This document shows, one piece after another, positions 49,040 through 59,641 of a stretch of 64,000 bases of DNA. The notes under the pieces were generated by a model. That model had not been told where the DNA came from. It did no database searches and was given only the letters and a program-made list of their open reading frames with translations. Position 1 is the first letter of the stretch; the number at the start of each line of letters is the position of its first letter. The DNA lies in the NCBI GenBank assembly GCA_033807775.1, contig CM066322.1, positions 16,357,001-16,421,000 on the forward strand, given 5' to 3'. The position numbers and the translations under genes were made by a program. The stretch comes from Saussurea involucrata. Its lineage: Eukaryota > Streptophyta > Magnoliopsida > Asterales > Asteraceae.

Positions 49040-49040
<1 letters not shown>
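48796..49040. mobile_element. Foldback family delta, copy 2
   Basis: Same family (AGGTTCAGAGGAAAACCTTA; GTATGCACTTGTGCATAC). The right side runs into (CT)n then (TA)n. Confidence 0.75.
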
Positions 49041-49086
<46 letters not shown>

Positions 49087-49449
49087 AGAAGGTTAAATAT
49101 CATGGCATGTAAAAATAAAAAGCTCATGTATGAATCAATTAATTTTTTTTTCTTGAATAAATCGATTTTAAGATACATATGCGACCTGACGTTACAAATT
49201 ATTCATATGACTTCAAATGGATTTTTTCGATAATTCATATATGAACGTCCAGCCTTCTATTGACATTTATTTTTTACCTTCTCATGATATTAACCTTTTT
49301 CTTCTCTTTTGTCCCAGGCTCTTCTTTTTTTATTAAAAAAATAATCCAAATATCTCCGATTTAGCCTTCTTGTTTGAAACTGACATTTATATGGTTAGGT
49401 TCAAACAATAAGACGATCAATTTACGAGAAGACGGGATATTCCATTATC
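49087..49449. other. Spacer between TA tracts
   Basis: Opens GAAGGTTAAATATCATGG. Ends with GACGATCAATTTACGAGAAG, which recurs near 50805. Probably a further, poorly preserved element. Confidence 0.4.
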
Positions 49450-49460
49450 ATATATATATA

Positions 49461-49694
49461 GAGGGTTAGGTTCACGTGAGACCAACCTGTTTTCGTGAAA
49501 CTATGAGACCAAAAAATAACACTGAAACTTCACAGTGATTCATTGTAAAAGTACAGAAAACAGCGAACTTCACAACAAAACACTGTGAATGTTTACCTTC
49601 ACAATACCTTCACAGTATTTTGTTGTGAAGGTTTAGTGTTATTTTTTTGGTCTCACGGGTCTCACGAAAATAGTCCGGTCTCACGTGATCTCAA
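49461..49694. mobile_element. Foldback family epsilon (GAGACC), copy 2
   Basis: Arms GTTCACGTGAGACCAACCTG and CAGGTTGG/GGTCTCACG-type inverted partners, with CTTCACAGT inverted repeats in the middle. Flanked by (TA)n. Copy 1 is at 23327. Confidence 0.7.
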
Positions 49695-49707
49695 GTATAT
49701 ATATATA

Positions 49708-49977
49708 GGGTCAGGTTCAGGTTCAGGGGAAAACATAAAAAAAACGAAAAACTAAGGAACACTTTAGTAGCCCTCAATCTGGACGGTATGCACTTGTGCA
49801 TATAGGTAATTTGTAACATGCACATTATATATATGCACAAATGCATGATGCACTTGTGCATAAAACCAAAAAAACAACTTAACTTACTTATATGCACAAG
49901 TGCATACCGTGTAGATGAAGGGCTATTAGAGTGTTCTTCAGTTTTTCATTTTTTTAAGGTTTCCCCTGAACCTCCCA
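49708..49977. mobile_element. Foldback family delta, copy 3
   Basis: Same arms and TATGCAC..GTGCATA palindromes as copies 1 and 2. (TA)n on both sides. Confidence 0.75.
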
Positions 49978-50000
49978 CTATATATATATATATATATATG

Positions 50001-50488
50001 ATTATACTTAATACGCACACTTAATCATATATGATGAAACACATGTTGTGATGACTAACACATACGAGCAACCTTCCCCAATGACCGTTAGGGCGTTGAC
50101 CAAGTCGCATGTGTTCCCTTTGGATGTGCTTGATCATATATGATTAAGTGTTTGTACCATGTATAATCATATATGATCTTGAAACTTCTCGCCATCGCAA
50201 ATTGATCAATTTCATGTTTGATCTTCCCTCTCTATATATGTATGTATGCATGTATATGTGTACGAAAGATAGTGTGAGAATATGACTTAAGCTTAGAAGT
50301 GTAGGAAAAGATTTGGACCTTGATCACTTTTAATTAGTGTTGATCTAATGGTTCATATTAAGTCTCAAAATAACCCATGAATTAGTTTGGAAGGGTATTT
50401 CAATTGATCTTCAATTCGGATTGATCGAAGGATGAAGATCTCTTTTTACCCTTGTGACGATAACCATTATTTTTACCGGAAACCAACT

Positions 50489-50536
<48 letters not shown>

Positions 50537-51175
50537 TTGTATATATATAGAGAGATAGAGATAAAGAGAGAGACGAAGGATCGTGTGAGGAGAAGAGACG
50601 GTACGAAGGGATCTCTGGACCCTTGATCACTTTTAATCTAAAACTCACTCATGAATCGTGCTTGATACGAGGATTGATCATGTGCATCGGATCTTGGTGC
50701 ATCTCATCTTAATGTGCATCTAAGGGTGGAGATATCTTATTATCCTTCTCAACATAACTTTCATTCTCATCGAAAACCAAACATATATATAGCAAGATCA
50801 ATCGAAAAGACGATCAACTTACGAGAAATCTAGAAGTTTCAATATCACATGTGATTATACAAAGTAAAATTACACGCGATACAAATTTCCAAAAGGATGA
50901 AGGTGACTTGGTCAACGCCACATGTTTGTATCACATATGATCTTGAAACTTTTCACATTCTCTCGAATTGATCCCTTCGTTTTAATTATACCTCTATATA
51001 TCAACATTTGTATATTGTTGTGTTTCTGTGATAAGGAAAATTATGGTGAGAAAAACGTAAGAAGGGATTAGGACCCTTAGATCATCTTATTTGAATATCA
51101 CACTAATGAAATGCACCAAGATACATTGGTTTAATTCTCATGAAAATCACAATCCATGGATGGGATCATAGGATA
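50001..51175. repeat. Repeats with TTGATCACTTTTAAT core, and microsatellites
   Basis: Units containing GACC(C)TTGATCACTTTTAAT occur at about 50262-50430 and 50567-50780, with a shorter one at 51029-51136. Further copies lie near 60247 and 61976. Between them are (TA)n(GT)n at 50492-50537 and a (GA)-rich stretch. No gene is supported. Confidence 0.55.
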
Positions 51176-51192
51176 AGATTAGAAATGATAAG

Positions 51193-51360
51193 TGGTGGAA
51201 GCCCTTACTACACGGGTTCGAACCCCGTGATGATCACGCGGAGGTATCCCCAAATCAAGGGACATATCGTGGGTCTGCTGTTATGGGCCGGGTCGTGGGT
51301 CGAGGGGGAATTAGTCTGTTCTTCAGGATACCCCCGAAGTGCAAAATGCCTTTAAAAAAA
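51193..51360 (+). mobile_element. SINE, 168 bp
   Basis: Contains a good RNA polymerase III box B, GGGTTCGAACCCC, near the start, and ends in an A run. It is flanked by 17-bp TSDs AGATTAGAAATGATAAG (51176-51192) and AGATTAGATATGATAAG (51361-51377), one mismatch, as expected for LINE-driven insertion. Box A is weak, so the 5' end is diverged or shortened. Confidence 0.82.
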
Positions 51361-51377
51361 AGATTAGATATGATAAG

Positions 51378-52217
51378 GGCTTAGATCCCTTATTACACTT
51401 GTCACCTTAAATATTTTTCTCAACACGATTCTTCATATATTAATGTGAAATAGATGTCTAAATGATACATCATATAAAAATATATACTAAGCTCTACATA
51501 GTATTTTATGAATCACATTAGTATTTATTACATAATACTCATTTATAAATAGTTTTTATTTTGTGTATTGAAAATAATATTTTAAAATATTTGATTAATT
51601 TGTATATAAAATATATATTTAAAAATAAAAGTATCTGATTAAATTGTATATGAAATAAATAAAGAAAATTGACTCAAATAGTCATTTAATTTTACATAAA
51701 CAAATTGGTCTGTTAGCCATTAATCTTATGGTTTTATACAAATGTCTCTATATTCGCAATCTAGGTCCATACTTTGCAGACATAGCTAAAAGACAAAAAA
51801 AAAACTTGTCAATTTTTCTTACTCAGGTCTGCAATTGGGGATCTGGGTTTGCAATTGCGATCTAGCTCCATATTTTTTTTTAAAAATTTAACCAGATTTG
51901 TTATTTTTTTTTGTCGTTTAACCACGGACTTGGATATTACAAATATAGTGATATTTGTGTAAAATTAGGAGATCAATTTTGATTAATAGAATAACGATAT
52001 GAGTCAATTTCACTATATTTAAAAATAAAAATCGACGATAACCGTGTATTATGACAGGACACCTCCTGCTCAGACGATGGAGGCCGCATGCTAAATAGGA
52101 CGACGGAAGGAAGCTTCTATTTTTGGTCAATTGGATGGAGGCTATATCATGGTTGGGTTTCTGTTTCTCCTTTTCAATTTAACTTAATATATTTTATATT
52201 TATATTTATCGTATCTT
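51378..52217. other. AT-rich stretch
   Basis: No gene or repeat ends recognised. Confidence 0.5.
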
Positions 52218-52220
52218 TAA

Positions 52221-52570
52221 GACTATCAGCATCCAACCCCATCTAACCCACACCTTTTCACTGTCACATCAGCGCCACATCATTTTTTCCTTCCAACCCA
52301 TTCTAACCCACAAACCCCCACATCCATCCCACACCACCATCCCATTTTATTTATTTTTATTTAATCTAAAAAACAATAAAATAACAATAAAATAACAAAA
52401 AAGAAAAATATGATGAATTATGATTGGTTTATTTTTCATTGTGGCCCACATCCATTCCAACCCCATCAGGGTTGCCCAACCCCATCCAACCCCATCCCCA
52501 TCCAACCCCAAGGGGTGTGATGGTGTTTCATCCAACCCCATTCAACCCCATCCTCCCGATGCGGGTGGTC
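52221..52570. mobile_element. Harbinger-type MITE, 350 bp
   Basis: The ends GACTATCAGCATCCAACCCC and (reverse complement) GACCACCCGCATCGGG are imperfect inverted repeats. TAA stands on both sides (52218-52220, 52571-52573). The interior is rich in CCAACCCCATC repeats. Confidence 0.8.
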
Positions 52571-52690
52571 TAAGTTACGTTTTCACTTTCTTATTGCATA
52601 CGTATGTAGATAAATAGAAAAATTTACAGAAACAGTCAATCTATCAAAAGGGTTTCATTTTTTTAATCATTTCAAAACCATATTCATTAA

Positions 52691-52988
52691 AAGCATCTTC
52701 AACGGTTTCTCCAAGATTTTTCCAAAATGGAGAAGCAGAAGCTAAAATATTCTATTCATTTATTAAAATATTATTTCTCTCTCTACATATTTATTTTCAA
52801 AAAATTTCTATTGGTCCTCTCACTTCGTAATCATTTTTTGAGTGATCTCCATATTTGGATAAAAACTCATTATCTCTCATACTTTCTCCATTTTGGAGAT
52901 AGTTTTGGGAAGATGTTGGAGTAAAAGTAGAGCACAAAATCTCCATATTCTTCATTTTCTTCAAAATGAGGAAGCTGTTGGAGATGCT
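52691..52988. mobile_element. GCATCTYCAAC-type MITE, 298 bp
   Basis: The ends AAGCATCTTCAACGG and (reverse complement) AGCATCTCCAACAGC are inverted repeats, with TAA on both sides (52688-52690, 52989-52991). Inner arms CTCCAT/ATGGAG also pair. The right TAA is shared with the next element. Confidence 0.7.
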
Positions 52989-53773
52989 TAAGGCATTGTT
53001 TGGCAAAAAAAAACTAGTTTATAAGTGAGTTTTTTTGTACATATTTGGATTACCATAAGATTAGCTAGCTTTTTGAAACGGTACTTGAAATAGCTTTTGA
53101 ATAGCTTTTTGTGAATATTTTAATATTGCTTTCATTAATATTAATTATTATTTATTAACTATTATTATAAATAAATATTAATTTTCAAATATTAATTATT
53201 ATTAATTAATAAATATTAGTTAATATTAATTGAAAATTATTATATTAAATTTTATTTATAATTTAATATTAATTTTTAGTTCTTTAGAGTTATTGTTAAT
53301 CATATATATTTTTATATATTTTTTAATATTAATCAATATTTTTTAATTATCAATTACTATTATCTTTTTAATTATTATTTGATTTTTTTTCATATTATAC
53401 GTGACGGCTATTTAAAATAATAAGTTAATATATATATTTTTTAAAACTTGTTTTAACAAATTTAAAATTTATAGTATATATGTAATAATAAATTTAAATT
53501 CTTTTAATTAACATGTTGTATTTTTTTTACTACGTTGGTTGTATTAGTTAACATATTATATTGATATAAATTTGTTTTAATTATATAATTAAATATTTTA
53601 ATTGATAATTTTTTGATGATGTTCGTTTTGGTCATTTTACATGCTTATAAGCTAGTTTTGCCAAACATGACTTCTTCATCAGCTAGCTTATCAGCTACCA
53701 GCTAGCTTATCAGCTACCAGCTAGCTTATCAGTAGCGATGGAAATTTTACCCGTCGGATTAGGTACCTGCGGG

Positions 53774-54334
53774 TAGGGATGGAAACGGGGCGGGTATTAG
53801 GCGGGTAATGCATCCCCCGTCCCCGACCCCCGTTTAAGCCCCCCGTCCCCGACCCGACCCCCGTTTAAGCCCCCCGTCCCCGACCCGACTAATCCCCGAC
53901 GGGTTCGGGGGAGAAAATTCCCGACGGGTACGGGGAACCCGTTGGGTACCCGTTTACGAAAAAAAATAATTAAATTATTTTTAAAGAAAATGAAATTAAC
54001 GAGTTTTTAATTTTTAAAACAAATAAATAAACCTCAAGTTTCAAAAACATATAATGATATAATCAACCATGTGTAATCATAGTTCATGACAAATTTTAAA
54101 GTATAAAATTATTAAACAACGAATAAGAACTAATTAAATTATATATAAAAATATATATATCGGGTATTATTATGGGGCGGGTAATACCATCCCCGACCCC
54201 GACCCCGAACCCGCTTCGGGTATGAAAAACAATACCCGTCCCCGCCCCGTTACCCGATTAGCCGGGGAATCCCCGTCCCATTAGGGGCGGGTACCCGTGG
54301 ATACCCGACCCGACGGGTAAAATGTCCATCACTA
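53774..54334. mobile_element. hAT-type MITE, level 3, inserted in its own family
   Basis: The ends TAGGGATGGAAACGGGG and (reverse complement) TAGTGATGGACATTTTACCC are flanked by a perfect 8-bp TSD, CCTGCGGG (53766-53773, 54335-54342). It is homologous to the element it landed in, in opposite orientation. No coding capacity. Confidence 0.9.
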
Positions 54335-54650
54335 CCTGCGGGTACTCGCTGTAACAACCCAAATCCAAAATTAGAGCATAACGACAATAAAATTAATAAC
54401 TCGCCGAATCGGCCTCAAACTACCAACTCAAACATACGAGTACATCACAAGGTTTGCGGAAACAACCTATTACACTGATGAGATCACTAAATGCTTGACA
54501 TGCTAAATATAATGACTTCCTTCTAGTCCAAAACTTCACGTTCACGCCTTCTCCTTGCCTTTACTAAAGTTTTCTACTAAGCGCTCACCTGAAAATGGTT
54601 TAGTTTTTAAAAAGCGAGGGTTAGACCATGAGGTCTAGCGAGTTCCCTCT

Positions 54651-55050
54651 GGGTGCGTTTGGTACGCAGACAGGATAGGACAGGACAAGGTGGGACAAGA
54701 CAGAACATGACAGAACATAACAGTTGTTCCACGTTTGGTAAGACAGAACTGGACAGAACAGAACAAATAACATTGACCAATTTACCCTTACTAAATTTAA
54801 AGAATGAATAAAATATGAAATAGAAGGTTTATTTGATGTTTTAGAAGAGAATTAGATTTTATTTTGAGGTTATATTGGTAAAACATAAGTTTGTTACACC
54901 TTGTTTCAGCTTGTTCCATGGGGTGGGGGTGGAACAAGCCTGTTCCAGTTTGTTCCACCTTGTTCCAGTCTGTTCCACATAAAAGTCATGCCAAACGTGG
55001 GACAGTGGACCATGTTCTGTTCTGTCCTGTCCAGTGTACCAAACGCACCC
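54651..55050. mobile_element. GGGTGCGTTTGGTAC MITE, level 4, 400 bp
   Basis: The ends GGGTGCGTTTGGTACGCAG and (reverse complement) GGGTGCGTTTGGTACACTGG are inverted repeats, flanked by TCT (54648-54650, 55051-55053). Inner repeats of GACAGAAC and GTTCCA/TGGAAC. The ends resemble those of the element at 38367. Confidence 0.8.
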
Positions 55051-55594
55051 TCTAGAAACAAACACCTGAGCCACATGAAACATTTTTAAACAGTTTATAA
55101 ACATCTCTCAACATTAAAACATCTAAACTTTCAAACGCAAGAACTACACATGTAAATGGCACACTGAAGTCACACACACCTGTGACAATGTGTCAGTCTC
55201 ACACTGCCTTAACTGGAACACACCCTCAATGGCATAAACGGGACACACACACGGTATGAGCACTGGCGAGACACCCCCACCGATTTAGCCATAACATACC
55301 CACCTCCAAATGTATGCATACATAATATCCCAACTTTCTCAAACATAGCAAAACATGCGGTTTCATATAAAAGATAAAACATGCAGTTTCATAACATCTC
55401 ATGCGTTTAAAATAGTACATAATTCAACACATTTTCAGTTAGAAAGACTCAGCTGTTGTCCCTGCTTTAATCTCTCCACTTGTGCCTCTGATCTCTAACT
55501 GGAACACCTATGAATAAGAATAGAAAGCAAGAGTGATAAGTCACTCAATTGAACTTTCCTAAAATAATCGGTTAATACTTCAGGTTGCTTTTCC

Positions 55595-55835
55595 GGATAA
55601 CTCCCCTTTATCCGGATTCCTCACTGTCCGGACCCTCACCCGGATTCCCACTATCCGGGAAACTCATCCGGAAACCAACTATCGGAAAACTCACCCGGAT
55701 TCCCACTATCCACAAAACTCACATCCGGATAACAGTACTGACGTCCGGATAATACTTTCCGAATCCAATCGTCCGGATTACCCACTTTTCGGATAATACT
55801 TTCCGGATCCACTTATCCGGATTCCGGTGATTCGT
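55595..55835 (-). repeat. TCCGGA-rich minisatellite in solo LTR
   Basis: Repeated (C/A)TCCGGA(T/A)A units at 12-25 bp spacing, matching the arrays at 11985 and 62925. Confidence 0.8.
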
Positions 55836-57014
55836 TTGGATAATCGCACTGTGCATTTCCAAACCAACGATTTCCATCTTAAAATCGATTTTAGCCTCCT
55901 TAAACAATGTGGTTTAATGTTTCATCTTTCCTTATCATTTTCTAACCATTATAACCCAACATTTACACCCAAAACTCAAAGAAAACAATCGATTGTTCCA
56001 TTTTTATCCCAAAACCCAACAAACTAAATCCCATCAAAATCAATAATAAGAGATAGAGATGAAGAGTTTACCTTGAACGGAAATGATGCACAAACCACCT
56101 CCAATGTAGCTCAATTCTCGATTTCCTTCCAATTGCACTATGATCAATCTTTAAAAATCTAGATGCCCTCTCTCCAACCTCCATTTTCACTAACAAGATG
56201 AAAATAGGGTTTTCAGGGTCTTTTATTACTTTACTTTATTGCAAAATGACCCCTTTCTTTTATTTGCACTTAGACCCTTGAACTTGAGTTTCCATCAAAA
56301 TTCCACTAAACGCCCAATTCCTTTACAATAAGATTCTGGTTATTACACCCGCCCCTTACGGGGCGGGGATTCCCCGACTAATCGGGTAACGGGGCGGGGA
56401 TGGGTATTGTTTTTCATACCCGAAGCGGGTTCGGGGTCGGGGATGGTACTACCCGCCCCTAATAATACCCGATATAATTTTTATATATAATTTAATTAGT
56501 TTTTTTTGTTGCTTAGTAATTTTATATTTTAAAATTTGTCATGAAGTACGATTACACGTGGTTGATTATATCATTATATATATTTGAAACTTGAGGTTTA
56601 TTTATTTGTTTTAAAATTAAAAAAACTCACTTTTTCTTTTAATTAAAAATAATTTAATTATTTTTCCCCCTAAACGGGTTCACAACGGGTTCCGCGTACC
56701 CGTCGGGGATTTCCCCCCGAAACCCGTCAGGGATTAGACGGGACAGGGTCGAGAATGGGGGTTATAAAACGGGGTCGGGGACGCCGGGGGGGGGGGGGGG
56801 GGTGCATTCCCCGCCTAATACCTGCCCCGTTTCCATCACTACTTATCAGTCAATTGCTAGCTTATCAGCTAGTTTGCCAAACATAGCCTAAGTAGTCATT
56901 CCTTACACGCAAAAATCTTATATATGTGTAATAATTGCCTATTTAGTGAACTTTCGGCCTGAAATAGGCTATAAAGTGAATTGATTTGGTTAATTTGACT
57001 ATTTTAGAGAGAGA

Positions 57015-59641
57015 AAAAAGTTAAGTGGCTAGTGGAAGGAGGCGAAAACTCTAAGATGTTCCACACGGTGATGAAATATAGATAGAGAGAAAATTTGTTA
57101 AGGGGATTGAATACAAAATCGGGGTGGACGGAAGATCCTCAAAATATCAAAGACTTTTCCTTCGAATTCTTTAAGGGTAAATTTCCTCACAAAGAGTTGA
57201 CAGCCCAAGTCTTGGTGAGGATAAATTCAATAAATTGTCTCAAGAAGAATCCGACAGTTTGGAAAAGTCGTTTGAAGAGGAGGAAATATGGAGCGCAATT
57301 AAAGATTGCGGGTCAAATAAAGCGTCGGGACCGGATGGGTTCACTTTCGGATTTGTAAAAAAAAAATTGTACGGTCAAAGACGATCTGATCAAAGCGGTA
57401 AGGTGGTTCTGGGAAAAAGAAGAAATAAGTGGCGGATGTAATTCCTCTTTCCTAACTTTTCTTCTCTGGTGAATCTTGGGGAATTTTGGCCGATAAGCCT
57501 AATCTGGATTTTCTATAAAAAACAATTGCCAAGATTTTGGCGGAAAGGTTGAAAGTAGTAATAGGAAGGTTAATTAGTAACACTCATAGTGCTTTGTCAA
57601 AGGTCGGTACATTCTCGATGGCGTGTTATTTGCGAATGAAGTGGTTGATTTTATTAAGAAGAAGAAGAAAAGTGGCTTGGTCTTCAAAGTTGATTCTGAA
57701 AAGGCGTACGATAGCGTGGAGTGGCCTTTTTTGTTAGAAAGCATGGAAAAAATGGGATTCAGATGCAAATGGGTCAAGTGGATAAAAGGGTGCCTTTCTT
57801 CCGCCTCAATGTCGGTTCTTATCAATGGAAGCCCTACCGAGGAGTTTACAATGGGCAAAGGATTGAGGCAAGGTGATCCGTTAGCTCCTTACCTTTTCCT
57901 AATTGTGGCCGAAAACTTGCACATTCTAGTGGAGGAAGCGGTGAGAAATGGGTTTTTTGAAGGCATTAAGGTGGGGAAGTATGAGTTAACGATCTCACAT
58001 CTCCAATATGTCGACGATGTCGTGTTCTTTGGTAAATGGAGTTTAGGTAATCTTAAAAATCTCTTGAAAGTCCTTAATTGTTTTCAACTATTGTCGGGGT
58101 TGAAAATAAATGTTGGAAAAAGTAAATTTTTTGGTGTGGGGATATCGGAAGAAGAGGTTCAAGCTTGGCCCATAGTGTTGGATGTGGATGGGGGGCCTAC
58201 CTTTCACTTATTTAGGCCTCCCGGTTGGTGCCTCGATGAGAAGGGTGGAGCATTGGAAACCGACAATTGAAAAGACAAAGAAATACCTTGCCTCGTGGAC
58301 ATCGAAAATTATGTCATTTGGAGGAAGACTAACGTTGGTCAACTCGGTATTAGATAGTTTGCCTTTATACTTCTTCTCCTTGTATCGTGCCCCGAGAGGT
58401 GTGTTAAATGAGTTGGAAAGGTTGAGGTGTAGGTTCTTTTGGGGTGGGGGAGACGGGGTGGGAGAGAGGAGAGGTTTGGTATGGGTAAAATGGTCAAAAA
58501 CGATAGAGAGCTTTAGTAAAGGAGACTTGAATGTAGGTGGTTTAAAAGAGATGAATTGGGGCCTTATGGGTAAATGGTGGTGGAGATTTCTAATTGAAAA
58601 AAACTCGTTTTGGGTCCAAATTATAAAAACTTTATATGGTAAGGAAGGGGGTTTCGGGGAAACGCGTTTGGCTTTGTGGGTGCAGGTACGATTTGGAAAA
58701 GTATCGTTCGGATTGGGGTAGATTTGGACAGATCCGGGGTGGAATTTTCAAGTTCGTTCGACAAGAAGATCGGGGACGAATCGTATACGAGGTTATGGAT
58801 GGAAAGGTGGGTCGGTAACGGGACTTTTCAAGAGGATTTTCCAAGGCTCTTTCAGCTAGAATCCAACAAAAATGCCAATACAGCAGAAAGAGGCGATTGG
58901 TTAGATGGGAGATGAAATGGAATTGGAATTGGAGAAAAACTCTGAGAGGGAGGGAAGTCGGAGAACTTGAAAAACTAATGGCTCGTATAGGGGATTTCCA
59001 ACCGGAAAGAGATCGAAAAGATAAAATGATTTGGCTACTAGACTCTTCCAAGGAGTTTCGTGTCAAAAAGTTAAGAGATTTATTAGAATTGGGTGGAGGT
59101 GCGCTGGACATCAATCAAGGTTCTACGAAATGGGTGTGGATAATTTCGAAAAAGATCAATATTTTCATTTGGAGGGCGAGAATCGGTCGCATTCCGTGCC
59201 GAATGGTATTGGACAAAATGGGCTTGGATATGGATTCGGTGATGTGTCCAAGATGCGGTGAGAAGAACGAAACGTGGATCACGCCTTATGAGTTGCTCGG
59301 AGGTAAAAAGGGTGTGGCAAGCTTTCAGATTGTGGTGGAGGAGAGATTTAGATGGAGTTGAGACGTTACAAGACATCCTTCATGAAGATGAGCAAACCGG
59401 TAACAACGCAAATAAGTCGCCTATTTGGACCAGAGTGAAATGGGCGCTTCTCTATCTCATTTGGTCGCATAGAAATAAAGTGGTTTTTAAAGCGGAGAAA
59501 GGAAAAACCATTGACCTCGTTTTTTAGTTTCAACGGAAAATCTTCGAATGGGTCAAGAGAAGAGCTAGCATTCAAGCGTTGGAGTGGACGTTGTGGCTGA
59601 TGGATCCAACTATTTATCAAGTTCAAATTTTAAATTTGTAA
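57015..59641 (+). pseudogene. L1-type LINE ORF2 remnant, 5'-truncated
   Basis: Reads from the linker before reverse transcriptase (WLVEGGENSKMFH near 57022) through the RT fingers (IKDCGSNKASGPDGF near 57305), VFKVDSEKAYDSVEW, GLRQGDPLAPYLFLIVAENL and the catalytic YVDD (58007-58018). It continues to the zinc-binding C-terminal region (IFIWRARIGRIPC, MCPRCGEKNETW near 59240) and a final stop at 59639-59641. LINEs copy themselves into DNA at a nick using this enzyme. Frames change at several points (about 57370, 58190, 58700, 59270), so the protein is dead. The endonuclease and ORF1 are missing, which is the usual 5' truncation. No clear poly(A) tail or TSD was seen. Confidence 0.92.

Larger units (their letters stand above)
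42324..50000. repeat. Chain of foldback elements joined at (TA)n tracts
   Basis: TA tracts (or CT then TA) stand at about 42324-42338, 44387-44403, 46296-46315, 47837-47855, 48252-48265, 48530-48549, 48783-48795, 49041-49086, 49450-49460, 49696-49707 and 49979-49999. Most intervals between them are separate palindromic repeat elements of at least five families, listed individually. The behaviour resembles rice micron-type elements, which insert in TA microsatellites. No transposase is visible. Confidence 0.75.
54350..56347 (-). repeat. Solo LTR (gypsy-type), level 3, about 2 kb
   Basis: The plus-strand ends TGTAACAACCC and GGTTATTACA are flanked by CTCGC and CCCGC (54345-54349, 56348-56352), a 5-bp TSD with one mismatch. 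The LTR reads on the minus strand. It has a hairpin at 54622-54637 and a TCCGGA minisatellite at 55595-55835. It is interrupted by a MITE at 54651-55050. Confidence 0.9.
53733..56841. mobile_element. hAT-type MITE, level 2, split by later insertions
   Basis: The ends TAGCGATGGAAA and TTTCCATCACTA are inverted, flanked by a perfect 8-bp TSD, CTTATCAG (53725-53732, 56842-56849). About 537 bp remain after removing insertions. The arms are rich in CGGGGACGGG-type repeats. A run of 17 G lies at 56786-56802. Confidence 0.88.
52992..56888. mobile_element. Outer MITE of a four-level nest
   Basis: The ends GGCATTGTTTGGCAAA and (reverse complement) GGCTATGTTTGGCAAA are inverted repeats with TAA on both sides (52989-52991, 56889-56891). 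AT-rich left arm. The right half holds an array of CAGCTAGCTTATCAGCTAC units that begins at 53680, into which the hAT element below inserted. Without insertions it is about 0.8 kb. Confidence 0.75.
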
